Assembly (NCBI RefSeq): GCF_051014445.1
Contig: NW_027488369.1
Coordinates: 17,316,001-17,380,000, forward strand
DNA from: Colletes latitarsis
Lineage: Eukaryota; Arthropoda; Insecta; Hymenoptera; Colletidae
DNA: 64,000 nt
Direction of reading: 5' to 3'
Part shown: one piece after another, positions 1 to 12,140 of the stretch
Layout: every line of letters starts with the position of its first letter
Position numbering within the stretch: the stretch's first letter is position 1
Notes under the pieces: generated by a model
The model's input: only the letters and a program-made list of their open reading frames with translations
What the model was told of the DNA's origin: nothing
Databases searched by the model: none
Position numbers and translations under genes: made by a program

Positions 1-3000
1 CAGGTTTAATTGACTGTTTCGGTGTGGTACCGCATTACTACGTGATCCAAACCAGAGAAAGGCCAGGATCTGGCCAACAAGGATGAGAAAAATGCGAATA
101 TATGATCCAGATGATTGCAAATACCAGAACTAACCCTGACATAACCAGCGTTATCCTCTAAAATACGCATCGGAACATGCTTTTAATGACTGTTTCAGTG
201 TGGCACCACATTACTACGTGATCCAAACCAGAAAAAGCCCAGGATCGGGCCAACAAGAATGCGAAAAATGCGAAAGTACGAGCCAGATGAGGGAAAATCC
301 CAGACCTAACCGAGACGTAACCGGCGTTATCCCCTAAAATATTAATCGCAACGAGGTATAATTGACTGTTTCGGTGTGGTACCGCATTGCTACGATGATC
401 CAAACCAGAAAGAGGCCAGGATCTGGCCAACAAGTATGCGAAAAATGCGAAAGTATGAGCCAGATGATTGCAAATACCAGAACTAACCCAGACATAACCA
501 GCGTTATCCTCTAAAATATTAACCGCAACCAGGTCTAATTGACTGTTTCGGTGTGGTACTGCATTACTACGTGATCCAGACCAGGAACAGGCCAGGATCT
601 GGCCAACAAGTATGCGCAAAATGCGAAAGTACGAGCCAGATGAGGGCAAATCCCAGACCAAACCGAGACATAAACGGCGTTATCCTCTAAAATATTAATC
701 GCAACCAGGTTTAATTGACTGTTTCTGTGTGGTACTGCATTACTACGTGATCCAGACCAGAAAAAGGCCAGGACCTGGCCAACAAGTATGCGAAAAATGC
801 GAAAGTATGAGCCAGATGATTGCAAATACCAGAACTATGCCCGACATAACCAGCGTTATCCTCTAAAATACGAATCGGAACATGCTTTTAATGACTGTTT
901 CAGTGTGGTAACACATTACTACGAGATCCAAACCAGAAAAATCCCAGGATCGGGACAACAAGAATGCGAGAAACGCGAAAGTACGAGCCACATGAGGGAA
1001 AATCCCAGACCTAATCCAGACATAACCGGCGTTATCCGCTAAAATATTAATCGCAACCAGGTTTAATTGACTGTTTCGTTGTGGAACCACATTACTACGG
1101 GATCCAAACCAGAAAGAACCCAGGATCTGGCCAACAAGTATGCGAAAAATGCGAAAGAACGATCCAGATGAGGGCAAATCCCAGACCTAACCGAGACATA
1201 ACCGGCGTTATCCTCTAAAATATTAATTGCAACCAGGTTTAGTTAACTGTTTCAGTGTGGTACCACATTACTACGTGATCCAAATCAGAAAAAGCACAGG
1301 ATCTGGCGAACAAGTATGCGATAAATGCGAAAGTACGAGCCAGATGAGGGCAAATCCCAGACCTAACCGAGACATAACCGGCGTTATCCTCTAAAATATT
1401 AATCTCAACCAGGTTTAATTGACTGTTTCGTTGTGGAACCACATTACTACGGGATCGAAACCAGACAAAACCCAGGATCTGGCCAACAAGTATGCGAAAA
1501 ATGCGAAAGTATGAGCCAGATGATTGCATATACCAGAACTAACCCAGACGTAACCGGCGTTATCCCCTAAAATATTAATCGCAACCAGGTTTAATTGACT
1601 GTTTAGGCGTGGTACCGCATTACTTCGTGATCCAAACCAGAGAAAGGACAGGATCTGGCCGACAAGTCTGCGAAAAACGTGAAACTACGAGTCAGACGAG
1701 GACAAATCCCAGACCTAGCCGAGACATAACCGGCGTTATCCTCTAAGATATTGATCGCAACCAGTTTAATTGACTGTTTCGGTGTGGAACCTCATTACTA
1801 CGTGATCCAAACCAGATAAAGCCCAGGATCTGGCCAACAAGTATGAGAAAAATGCGAAAGTTCGAGCCAGATGAGGGCAAGTACCAGACCTAACCCAGAC
1901 AAAACCGGCGTTATCCCCTAAAATATTAATCGCAACCAGGTATAATTGACTGTTTCGGTGTGGTACCGCATTGCTACGATGATCCAAACCAGAAAGAGGC
2001 CAGGATCTGGCTAACAAGTATGCGAAAAATGCGAAAGTACGATCCAGATGAGGGCAAATCCCAGACCTAACCGAGACATAACCGGCGTTATCCTCTAAAA
2101 TATTAATCGCAACCAGGTTTAATTGACTGTTTCGTTGTGGAACCACATTACTGCGGGATCCAAACCAGAAAAAACGCAGGATCTGGCCAACAAGTATGCG
2201 AAAAATGCGAAAGTACGAGCCAGATGAGTGCAAATCCCAGACCAAACCGAGAAATAACCGGCGTTATCCTGTAAAATATTAATCGCAACCAGGTTTAATT
2301 GACTGTTTCGGTGTGGAACCACATTTCTACGGGATTCAAACCAGAGGAAACCCAGGATCTGGCCAACAGGAATGCGAAAAATGCGAAAGTATGAGCCAGA
2401 TGATTGCAAATACTAGAACTAACCGAGACGTAACCGGCATTATCCCCTAAAATATTAATCGCAACCAGGTTTAATTGACTGTTTCGGTGTGGAACCACAT
2501 TACTACGGGATCCAAACCAGAAAAAACCCAGGATCTGGCCAACAACTATGAGTAAAACGCGAAAGTATGAGCCAGATGATTGCAAATACCAGAACTATCC
2601 CAGGCATAACCAGCGTTATCCTCTAAAATATTATTAGCAACCAGGTTTAATTGACTGTTTCGGTGTGGTACCACATCACTACGTGGTCCAAGCCAGAAAA
2701 AGGCCAGGATCTGGCCAACAAGAATGCGAAAAATGCGAAAGTATGAGCCAGATGATTGCAAATACCAGAACTATCCCAGGCATAAGCAGCGTTATCCTCT
2801 AAAATATTATTCGCAACCAGGTTTAATTGACTGTTTCGGTGTGGCAACACATTACTACGTGGTCCAAGCCAGAAAAAGGCCAGGATCTGGCCAACAAGAA
2901 TGCGAAAAATGCGAAAGTATGAGCCAGATGATTGCAAATACCAGAACTATCCCAGGCATAAGCAGCGTTATCCTCTAAAATATTATTCGCAACCAGGTTT

Positions 3001-4090
3001 AATTGACTGTTTCGGTGTGGCACCACATTACTACGTGGTCCAAGCCAGAAAAAGGCCAGGATCTGGCCAACAAGAATGCGAAAAATGCGAAAGTACGCGG
3101 CAGATGAGGGCAAATACCAGACCTAACCGAGACATTACCGGCATTATCCTCTAAAATATTAATCGCAAACAGATTTAATTGACTGTTTCGGTGTGGTACC
3201 GCATTACTACGGGATCCAAACCAGAAAAAACCCAGGATCTGGCCAACAACTATGAGTAAAACGCGAAAGTATGAGCCAGATGATTGCAAATACCAGAACT
3301 ATCCCAGGCATAACCAGCGTTATCCTCTAAAATATTATTAGCAACCAGGTTTAATTGACTGTTTCGGTGTGGTACCACATCACTACGTGGTCCAAGCCAG
3401 AAAAAGGCCAGGATCTGGCCAACAAGAATGCGAAAAATGCGAAAGTATGAGCCAGATGATTGCAAATACCAGAACTATCCCAGGCATAAGCAGCGTTATC
3501 CTCTAAAATATTATTCGCAACCAGGTTTAATTGACTGTTTCGGTGTGGCACCACATTACTACGTGGTCCAAGCCAGAAAAAGGCCAGGATCTGGCCAACA
3601 AGAATGCGAAAAATGCGAAAGTACGCGGCAGATGAGGGCAAATACCAGACCTAACCGAGACATTACCGGCATTATCCTCTAAAATATTAATCGCAAACAG
3701 ATTTAATTGACTGTTTCGGTGTGGTACCGCATTACTACGGGATCCAAACCAGAAAAAACCCAGGATCTGGCCAACAACTATGAGAAAAACGCGAAAGTAT
3801 GAGCCAGATGATTGCAAATACCAGAACTATCCCAGGCATAACCAGCGTTATCCTCTAAAATATTATTCGCATCCAGGTTTAATTGACTGTTTCGGTGTGG
3901 TACCGCATTGCTACGATGATCCAAACCAGAAAGAGGCCAGGATCTGGCTAACAAGTATGCGAAAAATGCGAAAGTACGAGCCAGATGAGTGCAAATCCCA
4001 GGCCAAACCGAGACATAACCGGCGTTATCCTGTAAAATATTAATAGCAACCAGGTTGAATTGACTGTTTCGGTGTGGTACCGCATTACTT
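1..4090 (+). repeat. Higher-order duplication A, copy 1 (about 4.1 kb)
   Basis: This stretch recurs at 8233-12140 with only scattered base changes. The offset is 8232 bp up to about 3430 and 8056 bp from about 3600, so copy 2 has lost exactly one 176-bp monomer. Shared private variants include the TACGCATCGGAACATGC junction near 170 and 8400, and the runs of GTGGTCCAAGCC monomers at 2.6-3.6 kb and 10.8-11.7 kb. Similarity ends where copy 1 reads ATTACTTCGTG and copy 2 reads ATTACTACGTG. Confidence 0.85.
61..75. promoter_or_regulatory. Representative satellite dyad GGCCAG-GAT-CTGGCC (possible protein site)
   Basis: GGCCAG and CTGGCC form a perfect 6-bp inverted repeat with a three-base centre. 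It recurs in a large share of monomers, with a shorter CCAG/CTGG form in many others. A second dyad, TGTGGTACCACA (for example 1256-1267), is a perfect 12-bp palindrome in one monomer class and keeps its TGTGG/CCACA arms when the centre changes to AA or CA. Whether a protein binds is unknown. This entry marks one example of a feature present throughout the array. Confidence 0.5.
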
Positions 4091-4677
4091 CGTGATCCAA
4101 ACCAGAGAAAGGCCAGGATCTGGCCAACAAGTATGCGAAAAATGTGAAAGTACGAGTCAGATGAGGACAAATCCCAGACCTAGCCGAGTCATAACCGGCG
4201 TTATCCTCTGAAATATTGATCGCAACCAGTTTAATTGACTGTTTCGGTGTGGAACCTCATTACTACGTTATCCAAACCAGATAAAGCCCAGGATCTGGCC
4301 AACAAGTATGAGGAAAATGCGAAAGTTCGAGCCAGATGAGGGCAAGTACCAGACCTAACCCAGACAAAACCGGCGTTATCCCCTAAAATATTAATCGCAA
4401 CCAGGTATAATTGACTGTTTCGGTGTGGTACCGCATTGCTACGATGATCCAAACCAGAAAGAGGCCAGGATCTGGCTAACAAGTATGCGAAAAATGCGAA
4501 AGTACGATCCGGATGAGGGCAAATCCCAGACCTAACCGAGACATAACCGGCGTTATCCTCTAAAATATTAATCGCAACAAGGTTTAATTGACTGTTTCGT
4601 TGTGGAACCACATTACTGCGGGATCCAAACCAGAGACAACGCAGGATCTGGCCAACAAGTATGCGAAAAATGCGAAA
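4059..4677 (+). repeat. Higher-order duplication C, copy 1 (offset 1717 bp)
   Basis: This block of about 620 bp recurs at 5776-6394. Shared markers are ATTACTTCGTG, GCCGAGTCATAACC, the GATAAAGCCC monomer with ATGAGGAA, and the single-base variant CAACAAGGTT. The offset is not a whole number of monomers because a 134-bp monomer (42-bp deletion at about 4824) lies between the copies. Confidence 0.75.
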
Positions 4678-4764
4678 GTCCCAGCCAGATGAGGGCAAAT
4701 ACCAGACCTAACCGAGACATAACCCGCGTTATCCTCTAAAATATTAATCGCAACCAGGTTTAAT

Positions 4765-4898
4765 TGACTGTTTCGGTGTTGTACCGCATTACTACGGGAT
4801 CCAAACCAGAAAGAGGCCAGGATCCCAGGCAAATCCCAGACCTAACCGAGACATAACCGGCGTTATCCTCTAAAATATTAATCGCAACCAGGTTTAAT
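4765..4898 (+). repeat. Shortened satellite monomer (134 bp)
   Basis: The spacing between consecutive TGACTG motifs is 134 bp instead of 176. The sequence passes directly from AGGATC to CCAGGCAAATCCC, losing 42 bp that normally carry the right dyad arm and the ATGCGAAA doublet. It is a useful landmark for assembling the array. Confidence 0.9.
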
Positions 4899-5544
4899 TG
4901 ACTGTTTCGGTGTGGTGACGCATTACTACGTGATCCAAACCAGAAAAAGTCCAAGATCTGGCCAACAAGTATGCAAAAATGCGAAAGTACGAGCCAGATG
5001 AGGGCAAATACCAGACCTAGCCCAGACATTACCGGCATTATCCTCTAAAATATTAATCGCAACCAGATTTAATTGACTGTTTCGGTGTGGTACCGCATTA
5101 CTACGTGATCCAAACCAGAAAAAGCCCAGGATCTGGCCAACAAGTATGCGAAAAAAGCGATAGTATGTGCCAGATGATAGCAAATACTAGAACTAACCCA
5201 GACATAACCAGCGTTATCCTCTAAAATACATATCGGAACCAGCTTCTATTGACTGTTTCAGTGTGGTACCACATTACTACGTGATCCAAACCAGAAAAGG
5301 GCCAGGGTCTGGCCAACAAGTATGCGAAAAATGCGAAAGTCCCAGCCAGATGAGGGCAAATACCAGACCTAACCGAGACATAACCCGCGTTATCCTCTAA
5401 AATATTAATCGCAACCAGGTTTAATTGACTGTTTCGGTGTTGTACCGCATTACTACGGGATCCAAACCAGAAAGAGGCCAGGATCAGGCCAACAAGAATG
5501 CGAAAAAAGCGAAAGTACGAGCCAGATGTGGGCAAATCCCAGAC

Positions 5545-6660
5545 CTACCCGAGACATAACCGGCGTTATCCTCTAAAATATTAATCTGAACCAGGTTTAA
5601 TTGACTGTTTCGTTGTGGAACCACATTACTACGGGATCGAAACCAGACAAAACCCAGGATCTGGCCAACAAGTATGCGAAAAATGCTAAAGCATGAGCCA
5701 GATGATTGCAAATACCAGAACTAACCCAGACGTAACCGGCGTTATCCCCTAAAATATTAATCGCAACCAGGTTTAATTGACTGTTTCGGTGTGGTACCGC
5801 ATTACTTCGTGATCCAAACCAGAGAAAGGCCAGGATCTGGCCAACAAGTATGCGAAAAATGTGAAAGTACGAGTCAGATGAGGACAAATCCCAGACCTAG
5901 CCGAGTCATAACCGGCGTTATCCTCTAAAATATTGATCGCAACCAGTTTAATTGACTGTTTCGGTGTGGAACCTCATTACTACGTTATCCAAACCAGATA
6001 AAGCCCAGGATCTGGCCAACAAGTATGAGGAAGATGCGAAAGTTCGAGCCAGATGAGGGCAAGTACCAGACCTAACCCAGACAAAACCGGCGTTATCCCC
6101 TAAAATATTAATCGCAACCAGGTATAATTGACTGTTTCGGTGTGGTACCGCATTGCTACGATGATCCAAACCAGAAAGAGGCCAGGATCTGGCTAACAAG
6201 TATGCGAAAAATGCGAAAGTACGATCCGGATGAGGGCAAATCCCAGACCTAACCGAGACATAACCGGCGTTATCCTCTAAAATATTAATCGCAACAAGGT
6301 TTAATTGACTGTTTCGTTGTGGAACCACATTACTGCGGGATCCAAACCAGAGAAAACGCAGGATCTGGCCAACAAGTATGCGAAAAATGCGAAAGTACGA
6401 TCCAGATGAGGGCAAATCCCAGACCTAACCGAGACATAACCGGCGTTATCCTCTAAAATATTAATCGCAACCAGGTTTAATTGACTGTTTCGGTGTGGTA
6501 CCGCATTACTACGTGATCCAAACCAGAAAAAGGCCAGGATCTGGCCAGCAAGTATCCGAAAAATGCGAAATTATGAGCTAGATGATTGCAAATACCAGAA
6601 CTATGCCTGACATAAACAGCGTTATCCTCTAAAACACGAATCAGAACATGTTTTTAATGA
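5545..6660 (+). repeat. Higher-order duplication D, copy 1 (offset 28709 bp)
   Basis: It matches 34254-35369 monomer for monomer. Shared rare variants include TTAATCTGAACCAGG, GGATCGAAACCAGACAAAACCC, GCCAGCAAGTATCC and AAAACACGAATCA. Parts of the same unit also occur at 25280-25790 and 26880-27620, interrupted by other monomers. Confidence 0.7.
5776..6394 (+). repeat. Higher-order duplication C, copy 2
   Basis: Second copy of 4059-4677. This segment is also the core of a longer match (about 5545-6660) to 34254-35369 at an offset of 28709 bp, so the unit has been copied at least twice within the array. Confidence 0.75.
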
Positions 6661-7096
6661 CTGCTTCGGTGTGGTACCACATCACTACGTGATCCAAACC
6701 AGAAAAAGGCCAGGATCTGGCCAACAAGGATGAGAAAAATGCGAAAGTATGAGCATGATGATTGCAAATACCAGAACTAACCCTGACATAACCAGCGTTA
6801 TCCTCTAAAATACGAATCGGAACATGCTTTTAATGACTGTTTCAGTGTGGTAACACATTACTACGTGATTCAAACCAGAAACATCCCAGGATCTGGCCAA
6901 CAAGAATGCGAAAAATGCGAAAGTACGCGCCAGATGACGGCAAATACCAGACCTAACCGAGACATTACCGGCATTATCCTCTAAAATATTAATCGTAACC
7001 AGATTTAATTGACTGTTTCGGTGTGGTACCGCATTACTACGTGATCCAAACCAGAAAAAGGCCAGGATCTGGCCAACAACTATGCGAAAAAGCGAA

Positions 7097-9630
7097 AGTA
7101 TGAGCCAGATGATTGCAAATACCAGAACTATCCCAGACATAAACAGCGTTATCCTCTAAAATATTATTCGCAACCAGGTTTAATTGACTGTTTCAGTCTG
7201 GAGCCACTTTACTACGTGGACCAAGCCAGAAGAAGGCCGGGATCTGGCCATCAAGTATGCGAAAAATGCGAAGGTCCGAACCAGATGAGGGCAAATACCA
7301 GACCTAACCGAGACATAACCGGCGTTATCCTCCAAAATATTAATCGCAACCAGGTTCAATTGACTGTTTCGGTGTGGAACCACATTACTACGGGATCCAA
7401 ACCAGAAAAAACCCAGGCTCTGGCCAACAACTATGAGAAAAACGCGAAAGTATGAGCCAGATGATTGCAAATACCAGAACTATCCCAGGCATAACCAGCG
7501 TTATCCTCTAAAATATTATTCGCATCCAGGTTTAATTGACTGTTTCGGTGTGGTACCACATTACTACGTGGTCCAAGAGAGAAAAAGGCCAGGATCTGGC
7601 CAACAAGAATACGAAAAATGCGAAAGTATGCGCCAGATGAGGGCAAATATTAGACCTAACCGAGACATTACCGGCGTTATCCTCTAAAATATTAATCGCA
7701 ACCAGGTTCAATTGACTGTTTCGGTGTGGAACCACATTGCTACGGGATCCAAACCAGAAAAAACCCAGGATCTGTTCAACAACTATGAGAAAAACGCGAA
7801 AGTACGAGCCAGATGGGGGCAAATCCCAGACCTAACCGAGACATAACCAGCGTTATCCTCTAAAATATTAATCGCAACCACGTTTAATTGACTGTTTCGG
7901 TGTGGTACCGCATTACTACGATGATCCAAACCAGAAAGAGGCCAGGATCTGGCCAACAAGTATGCGTAAAATGCGAAAGTATGAGCCAGATGATTGCAAA
8001 TACCAGAACTAACCCAGACATAACCGGCGTTATCCCCTAAAATATTAATCGCAACCAGGTTTAATTGACTGTTTCGGTGTGGTACCGCATTGCTACGATG
8101 ATCCAAACCAGAAAGAGGCCAGGATCTGGCCAACAAGTATGCGAAAAATGCGAAAGTATGAGCCAGATGATTGCAAATACCAGAACTAACCCAGACATAA
8201 CCGGCGTTATCCCCTAAAATATTAATCGCAACCAGGTTTAATTGACTGTTTCGGTGTGGTACCGCATTACTACGTGATCCAAACCAGAGAAAGGCCAGGA
8301 TCTGGCCAACAAGGATGAGAAAAATGCGAATATATGATCCAGATGATTGCAAATACCAGAACTAACCCTGACATAACCAGCGTTATCCTCTAAAATACGC
8401 ATCGGAACATGCTTTTAATGACTGTTTCAGTGTGGCACCACATTACTACGTGATCCAAACCAGAAAAAGCCCAGGATCGGGCCAACAAGAATGCGAAAAA
8501 TGCGAAAGTACGAGCCAGATGAGGGAAAATCCCAGACCTAACCGAGACGTAACCGGCGTTATCCCCTAAAATATTAATCGCAACGAGGTATAATTGACTG
8601 TTTCGGTGTGGTACCGCATTGCTACGATGATCCAAACCAGAAAGAGGCCAGGATCTGGCCAACAAGTATGCGAAAAATGCGAAAGTATGAGCCAGATGAT
8701 TGCAAATACCAGAACTAACCCAGACATAACCAGCGTTATCCTCTAAAATATTAATCGCAACCAGGTCTAATTGACTGTTTCGGTGTGGTACTGCATTACT
8801 ACGTGATCCAGACCAGGAACAGGCCAGGATCTGGCCAACAAGTATGCGCAAAATGCGAAAGTACGAGCCAGATGAGGGCAAATCCCAGACCAAACCGAGA
8901 CATAAACGGCGTTATCCTCTAAAATATTAATCGCAACCAGGTTTAATTGACTGTTTCTGTGTGGTACTGCATTACTACGTGATCCAGACCAGAAAAAGGC
9001 CAGGACCTGGCCAACAAGTATGCGAAAAATGCAAAAGTATGAGCCAGATGATTGCAAATACCAGAACTATGCCCGACATAACCAGCGTTATCCTCTAAAA
9101 TACGAATCGGAACATGCTTTTAATGACTGTTTCAGTGTGGTAACACATTACTACGAGATCCAAACCAGAAAAATCCCAGGATCGGGACAACAAGAATGCG
9201 AGAAACGCGAAAGTACGAGCCACATGAGGGAAAATCCCAGACCTAATCCAGACATAACCGGCGTTATCCGCTAAAATATTAATCGCAACCAGGTTTAATT
9301 GACTGTTTCGTTGTGGAACCACATTACTACGGGATCCAAACCAGAAAGAACCCAGGATCTGGCCAACAAGTATGCGAAAAATGCGAAAGAACGATCCAGA
9401 TGAGGGCAAATCCCAGACCTAACCGAGACATAACCGGCGTTATCCTCTAAAATATTAATTGCAACCAGGTTTAGTTAACTGTTTCAGTGTGGTACCACAT
9501 TACTACGTGATCCAAATCAGAAAAAGCCCAGGATCTGGCGAACAAGTATGCGATAAATGCGAAAGTACGAGCCAGATGAGGGCAAATCCCAGACCTAACC
9601 GAGACATAACCGGCGTTATCCTCTAAAATA
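7097..9630 (+). repeat. Higher-order duplication E, copy 1 (offset about 29.94 kb)
   Basis: It matches 37036-39568 at an offset of 29938-29939 bp. Shared rare variants are the TTTCAGTCTGG plus CCACTTTACTACGTGGACC monomer, CCAAGAGAGAAAAAGG, GGATCTGTTCAACAAC, and the TACGCATCGGAACATGC junction. The monomers at about 7860-8000 differ between copies although the length is unchanged. This segment overlaps duplication A copy 2. Confidence 0.75.
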
Positions 9631-12140
9631 TTAATCTCAACCAGGTTTAATTGACTGTTTCGTTGTGGAACCACATTACTACGGGATCGAAACCAGACAA
9701 AACCCAGGATCTGGCCAACAAGTATGCGAAAAATGCGAAAGTATGAGCCAGATGATTGCATATACCAGAACTAACCCAGACGTAACCGGCGTTATCCCCT
9801 AAAATATTAATCGCAACCAGGTTTAATTGACTGTTTAGGCGTGGTACCGCATTACTTCGTGATCCAAACCAGAGAAAGGACAGGATCTGGCCGACAAGTC
9901 TGCGAAAAACGTGAAACTACGAGTCAGACGAGGACAAATCCCAGACCTAGCCGAGACATAACCGGCGTTATCCTCTAAGATATTGATCGCAACCAGTTTA
10001 ATTGACTGTTTCGGTGTGGAACCTCATTACTACGTGATCCAAACCAGATAAAGCCCAGGATCTGGCCAACAAGTATGAGAAAAATGCGAAAGTTCGAGCC
10101 AGATGAGGGCAAGTACCAGACCTAACCCAGACAAAACCGGCGTTATCCCCTAAAATATTAATCGCAACCAGGTATAATTGACTGTTTCGGTGTGGTACCG
10201 CATTGCTACGATGATCCAAACCAGAAAGAGGCCAGGATCTGGCTAACAAGTATGCGAAAAATGCGAAAGTACGATCCAGATGAGGGCAAATCCCAGACCT
10301 AACCGAGACATAACCGGCGTTATCCTCTAAAATATTAATCGCAACCAGGTTTAATTGACTGTTTCGTTGTGGAACCACATTACTGCGGGATCCAAACCAG
10401 AAAAAACGCAGGATCTGGCCAACAAGTATGCGAAAAATGCGAAAGTACGAGCCAGATGAGTGCAAATCCCAGACCAAACCGAGAAATAACCGGCGTTATC
10501 CTGTAAAATATTAATCGCAACCAGGTTTAATTGACTGTTTCGGTGTGGAACCACATTACTACGGGATTCAAACCAGAGGAAACCCAGGATCTGGCCAACA
10601 GGAATGCGAAAAATGCGAAAGTATGAGCCAGATGATTGCAAATACTAGAACTAACCGAGACGTAACCGGCATTATCCCCTAAAATACTAATCGCAACCAG
10701 GTTTAATTGACTGTTTCGGTGTGGAACCACATTACTACGGGATCCAAACCAGAAAAAACCCAGGATCTGGCCAACAACTATGAGTAAAACGCGAAAGTAT
10801 GAGCCAGATGATTGCAAATACCAGAACTATCCCAGGCATAACCAGCGTTATCCTCTAAAATATTATTAGCAACCAGGTTTAATTGACTGTTTCGGTGTGG
10901 TACCACATCACTACGTGGTCCAAGCCAGAAAAAGGCCAGGATCTGGCCAACAAGAATGCGAAAAATGCGAAAGTATGAGCCAGATGATTGCAAATACCAG
11001 AACTATCCCAGGCATAAGCAGCGTTATCCTCTAAAATATTATTCGCAACCAGGTTTAATTGACTGTTTCGGTGTGGCAACACACTACTACGTGGTCCAAG
11101 CCAGAAAAAGGCCAGGATCTGGCCAACAAGAATGCGAAAAATGCGAAAGTATGAGCCAGATGATTGCAAATACCAGAACTATCCCAGGCATAAGCAGCGT
11201 TATCCTCTAAAATATTATTCGCAACCAGGTTTAATTGACTGTTTCGGTGTGGCACCACATTACTACGTGGTCCAAGCCAGAAAAAGGCCAGGATCTGGCC
11301 AACAAGAATGCGAAAAATGCGAAAGTACGCGGCAGATGAGGGCAAATACCAGACCTAACCGAGACATTACCGGCATTATCCTCTAAAATATTAATCGCAA
11401 ACAGATTTAATTGACTGTTTCGGTGTGGTACCGCATTACTACGGGATCCAAACCAGAAAAAACCCAGGATCTGGCCAACAACTATGAGTAAAACGCGAAA
11501 GTATGAGCCAGATGATTGGAAATACCAGAACTATCCCAGGCATAACCAGCGTTATCCTCTGAAATATTATTAGCAACCAGGTTTAATTGACTGTTTCGGT
11601 GTGGTACCACATCACTACGTGGTCCAAGCCAGAAAAAGGCCAGGATCTGGCCAACAAGAATGCGAAAAATGCGAAAGTACGCGGCAGATGAGGGCAAATA
11701 CCAGACCTAACCGAGACATTACCGGCATTATCCTCTAAAATATTAATCGCAAACAGATTTAATTGACTGTTTCGGTGTGGTACCGCATTACTACGGGATC
11801 CAAACCAGAAAAAACCCAGGATCTGGCCAACAACTATGAGAAAAACGCGAAAGTATGAGCCAGATGATTGCAAATACCAGAACTATCCCAGGCATAACCA
11901 GCGTTATCCTCTAAAATATTATTCGCATCCAGGTTTAATTGACTGTTTCGGTGTGGTACCGCATTGCTACGATGATCCAAACCAGAAAGAGGCCAGGATC
12001 TGGCTAACAAGTATGCGAAAAATGCGAAAGTACGAGCCAGATGAGTGCAAATCCCAGGCCAAACCGAGACATAACCGGCGTTATCCTGTAAAATATTAAT
12101 CGCAACCAGGTTGAATTGACTGTTTCGGTGTGGTACCGCA
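8233..12140 (+). repeat. Higher-order duplication A, copy 2
   Basis: This is the second copy of the block at 1-4090, one monomer shorter. The missing monomer lies between about 11480 and 11700, where two GTGGTCCAAGCC monomers were fused by unequal exchange. Its right part also takes part in duplication B. Confidence 0.85.

Noticed and set aside
2106..2160. CENP-B box in monomers reading TTTCGTTGTGGAACC ... CTACGGGATCC
   Set aside because: The required spacing TTCG-N4-A-N2-CGGG is not met. TTCG and CGGG are more than 20 bases apart and the ninth base is G. The resemblance is superficial.
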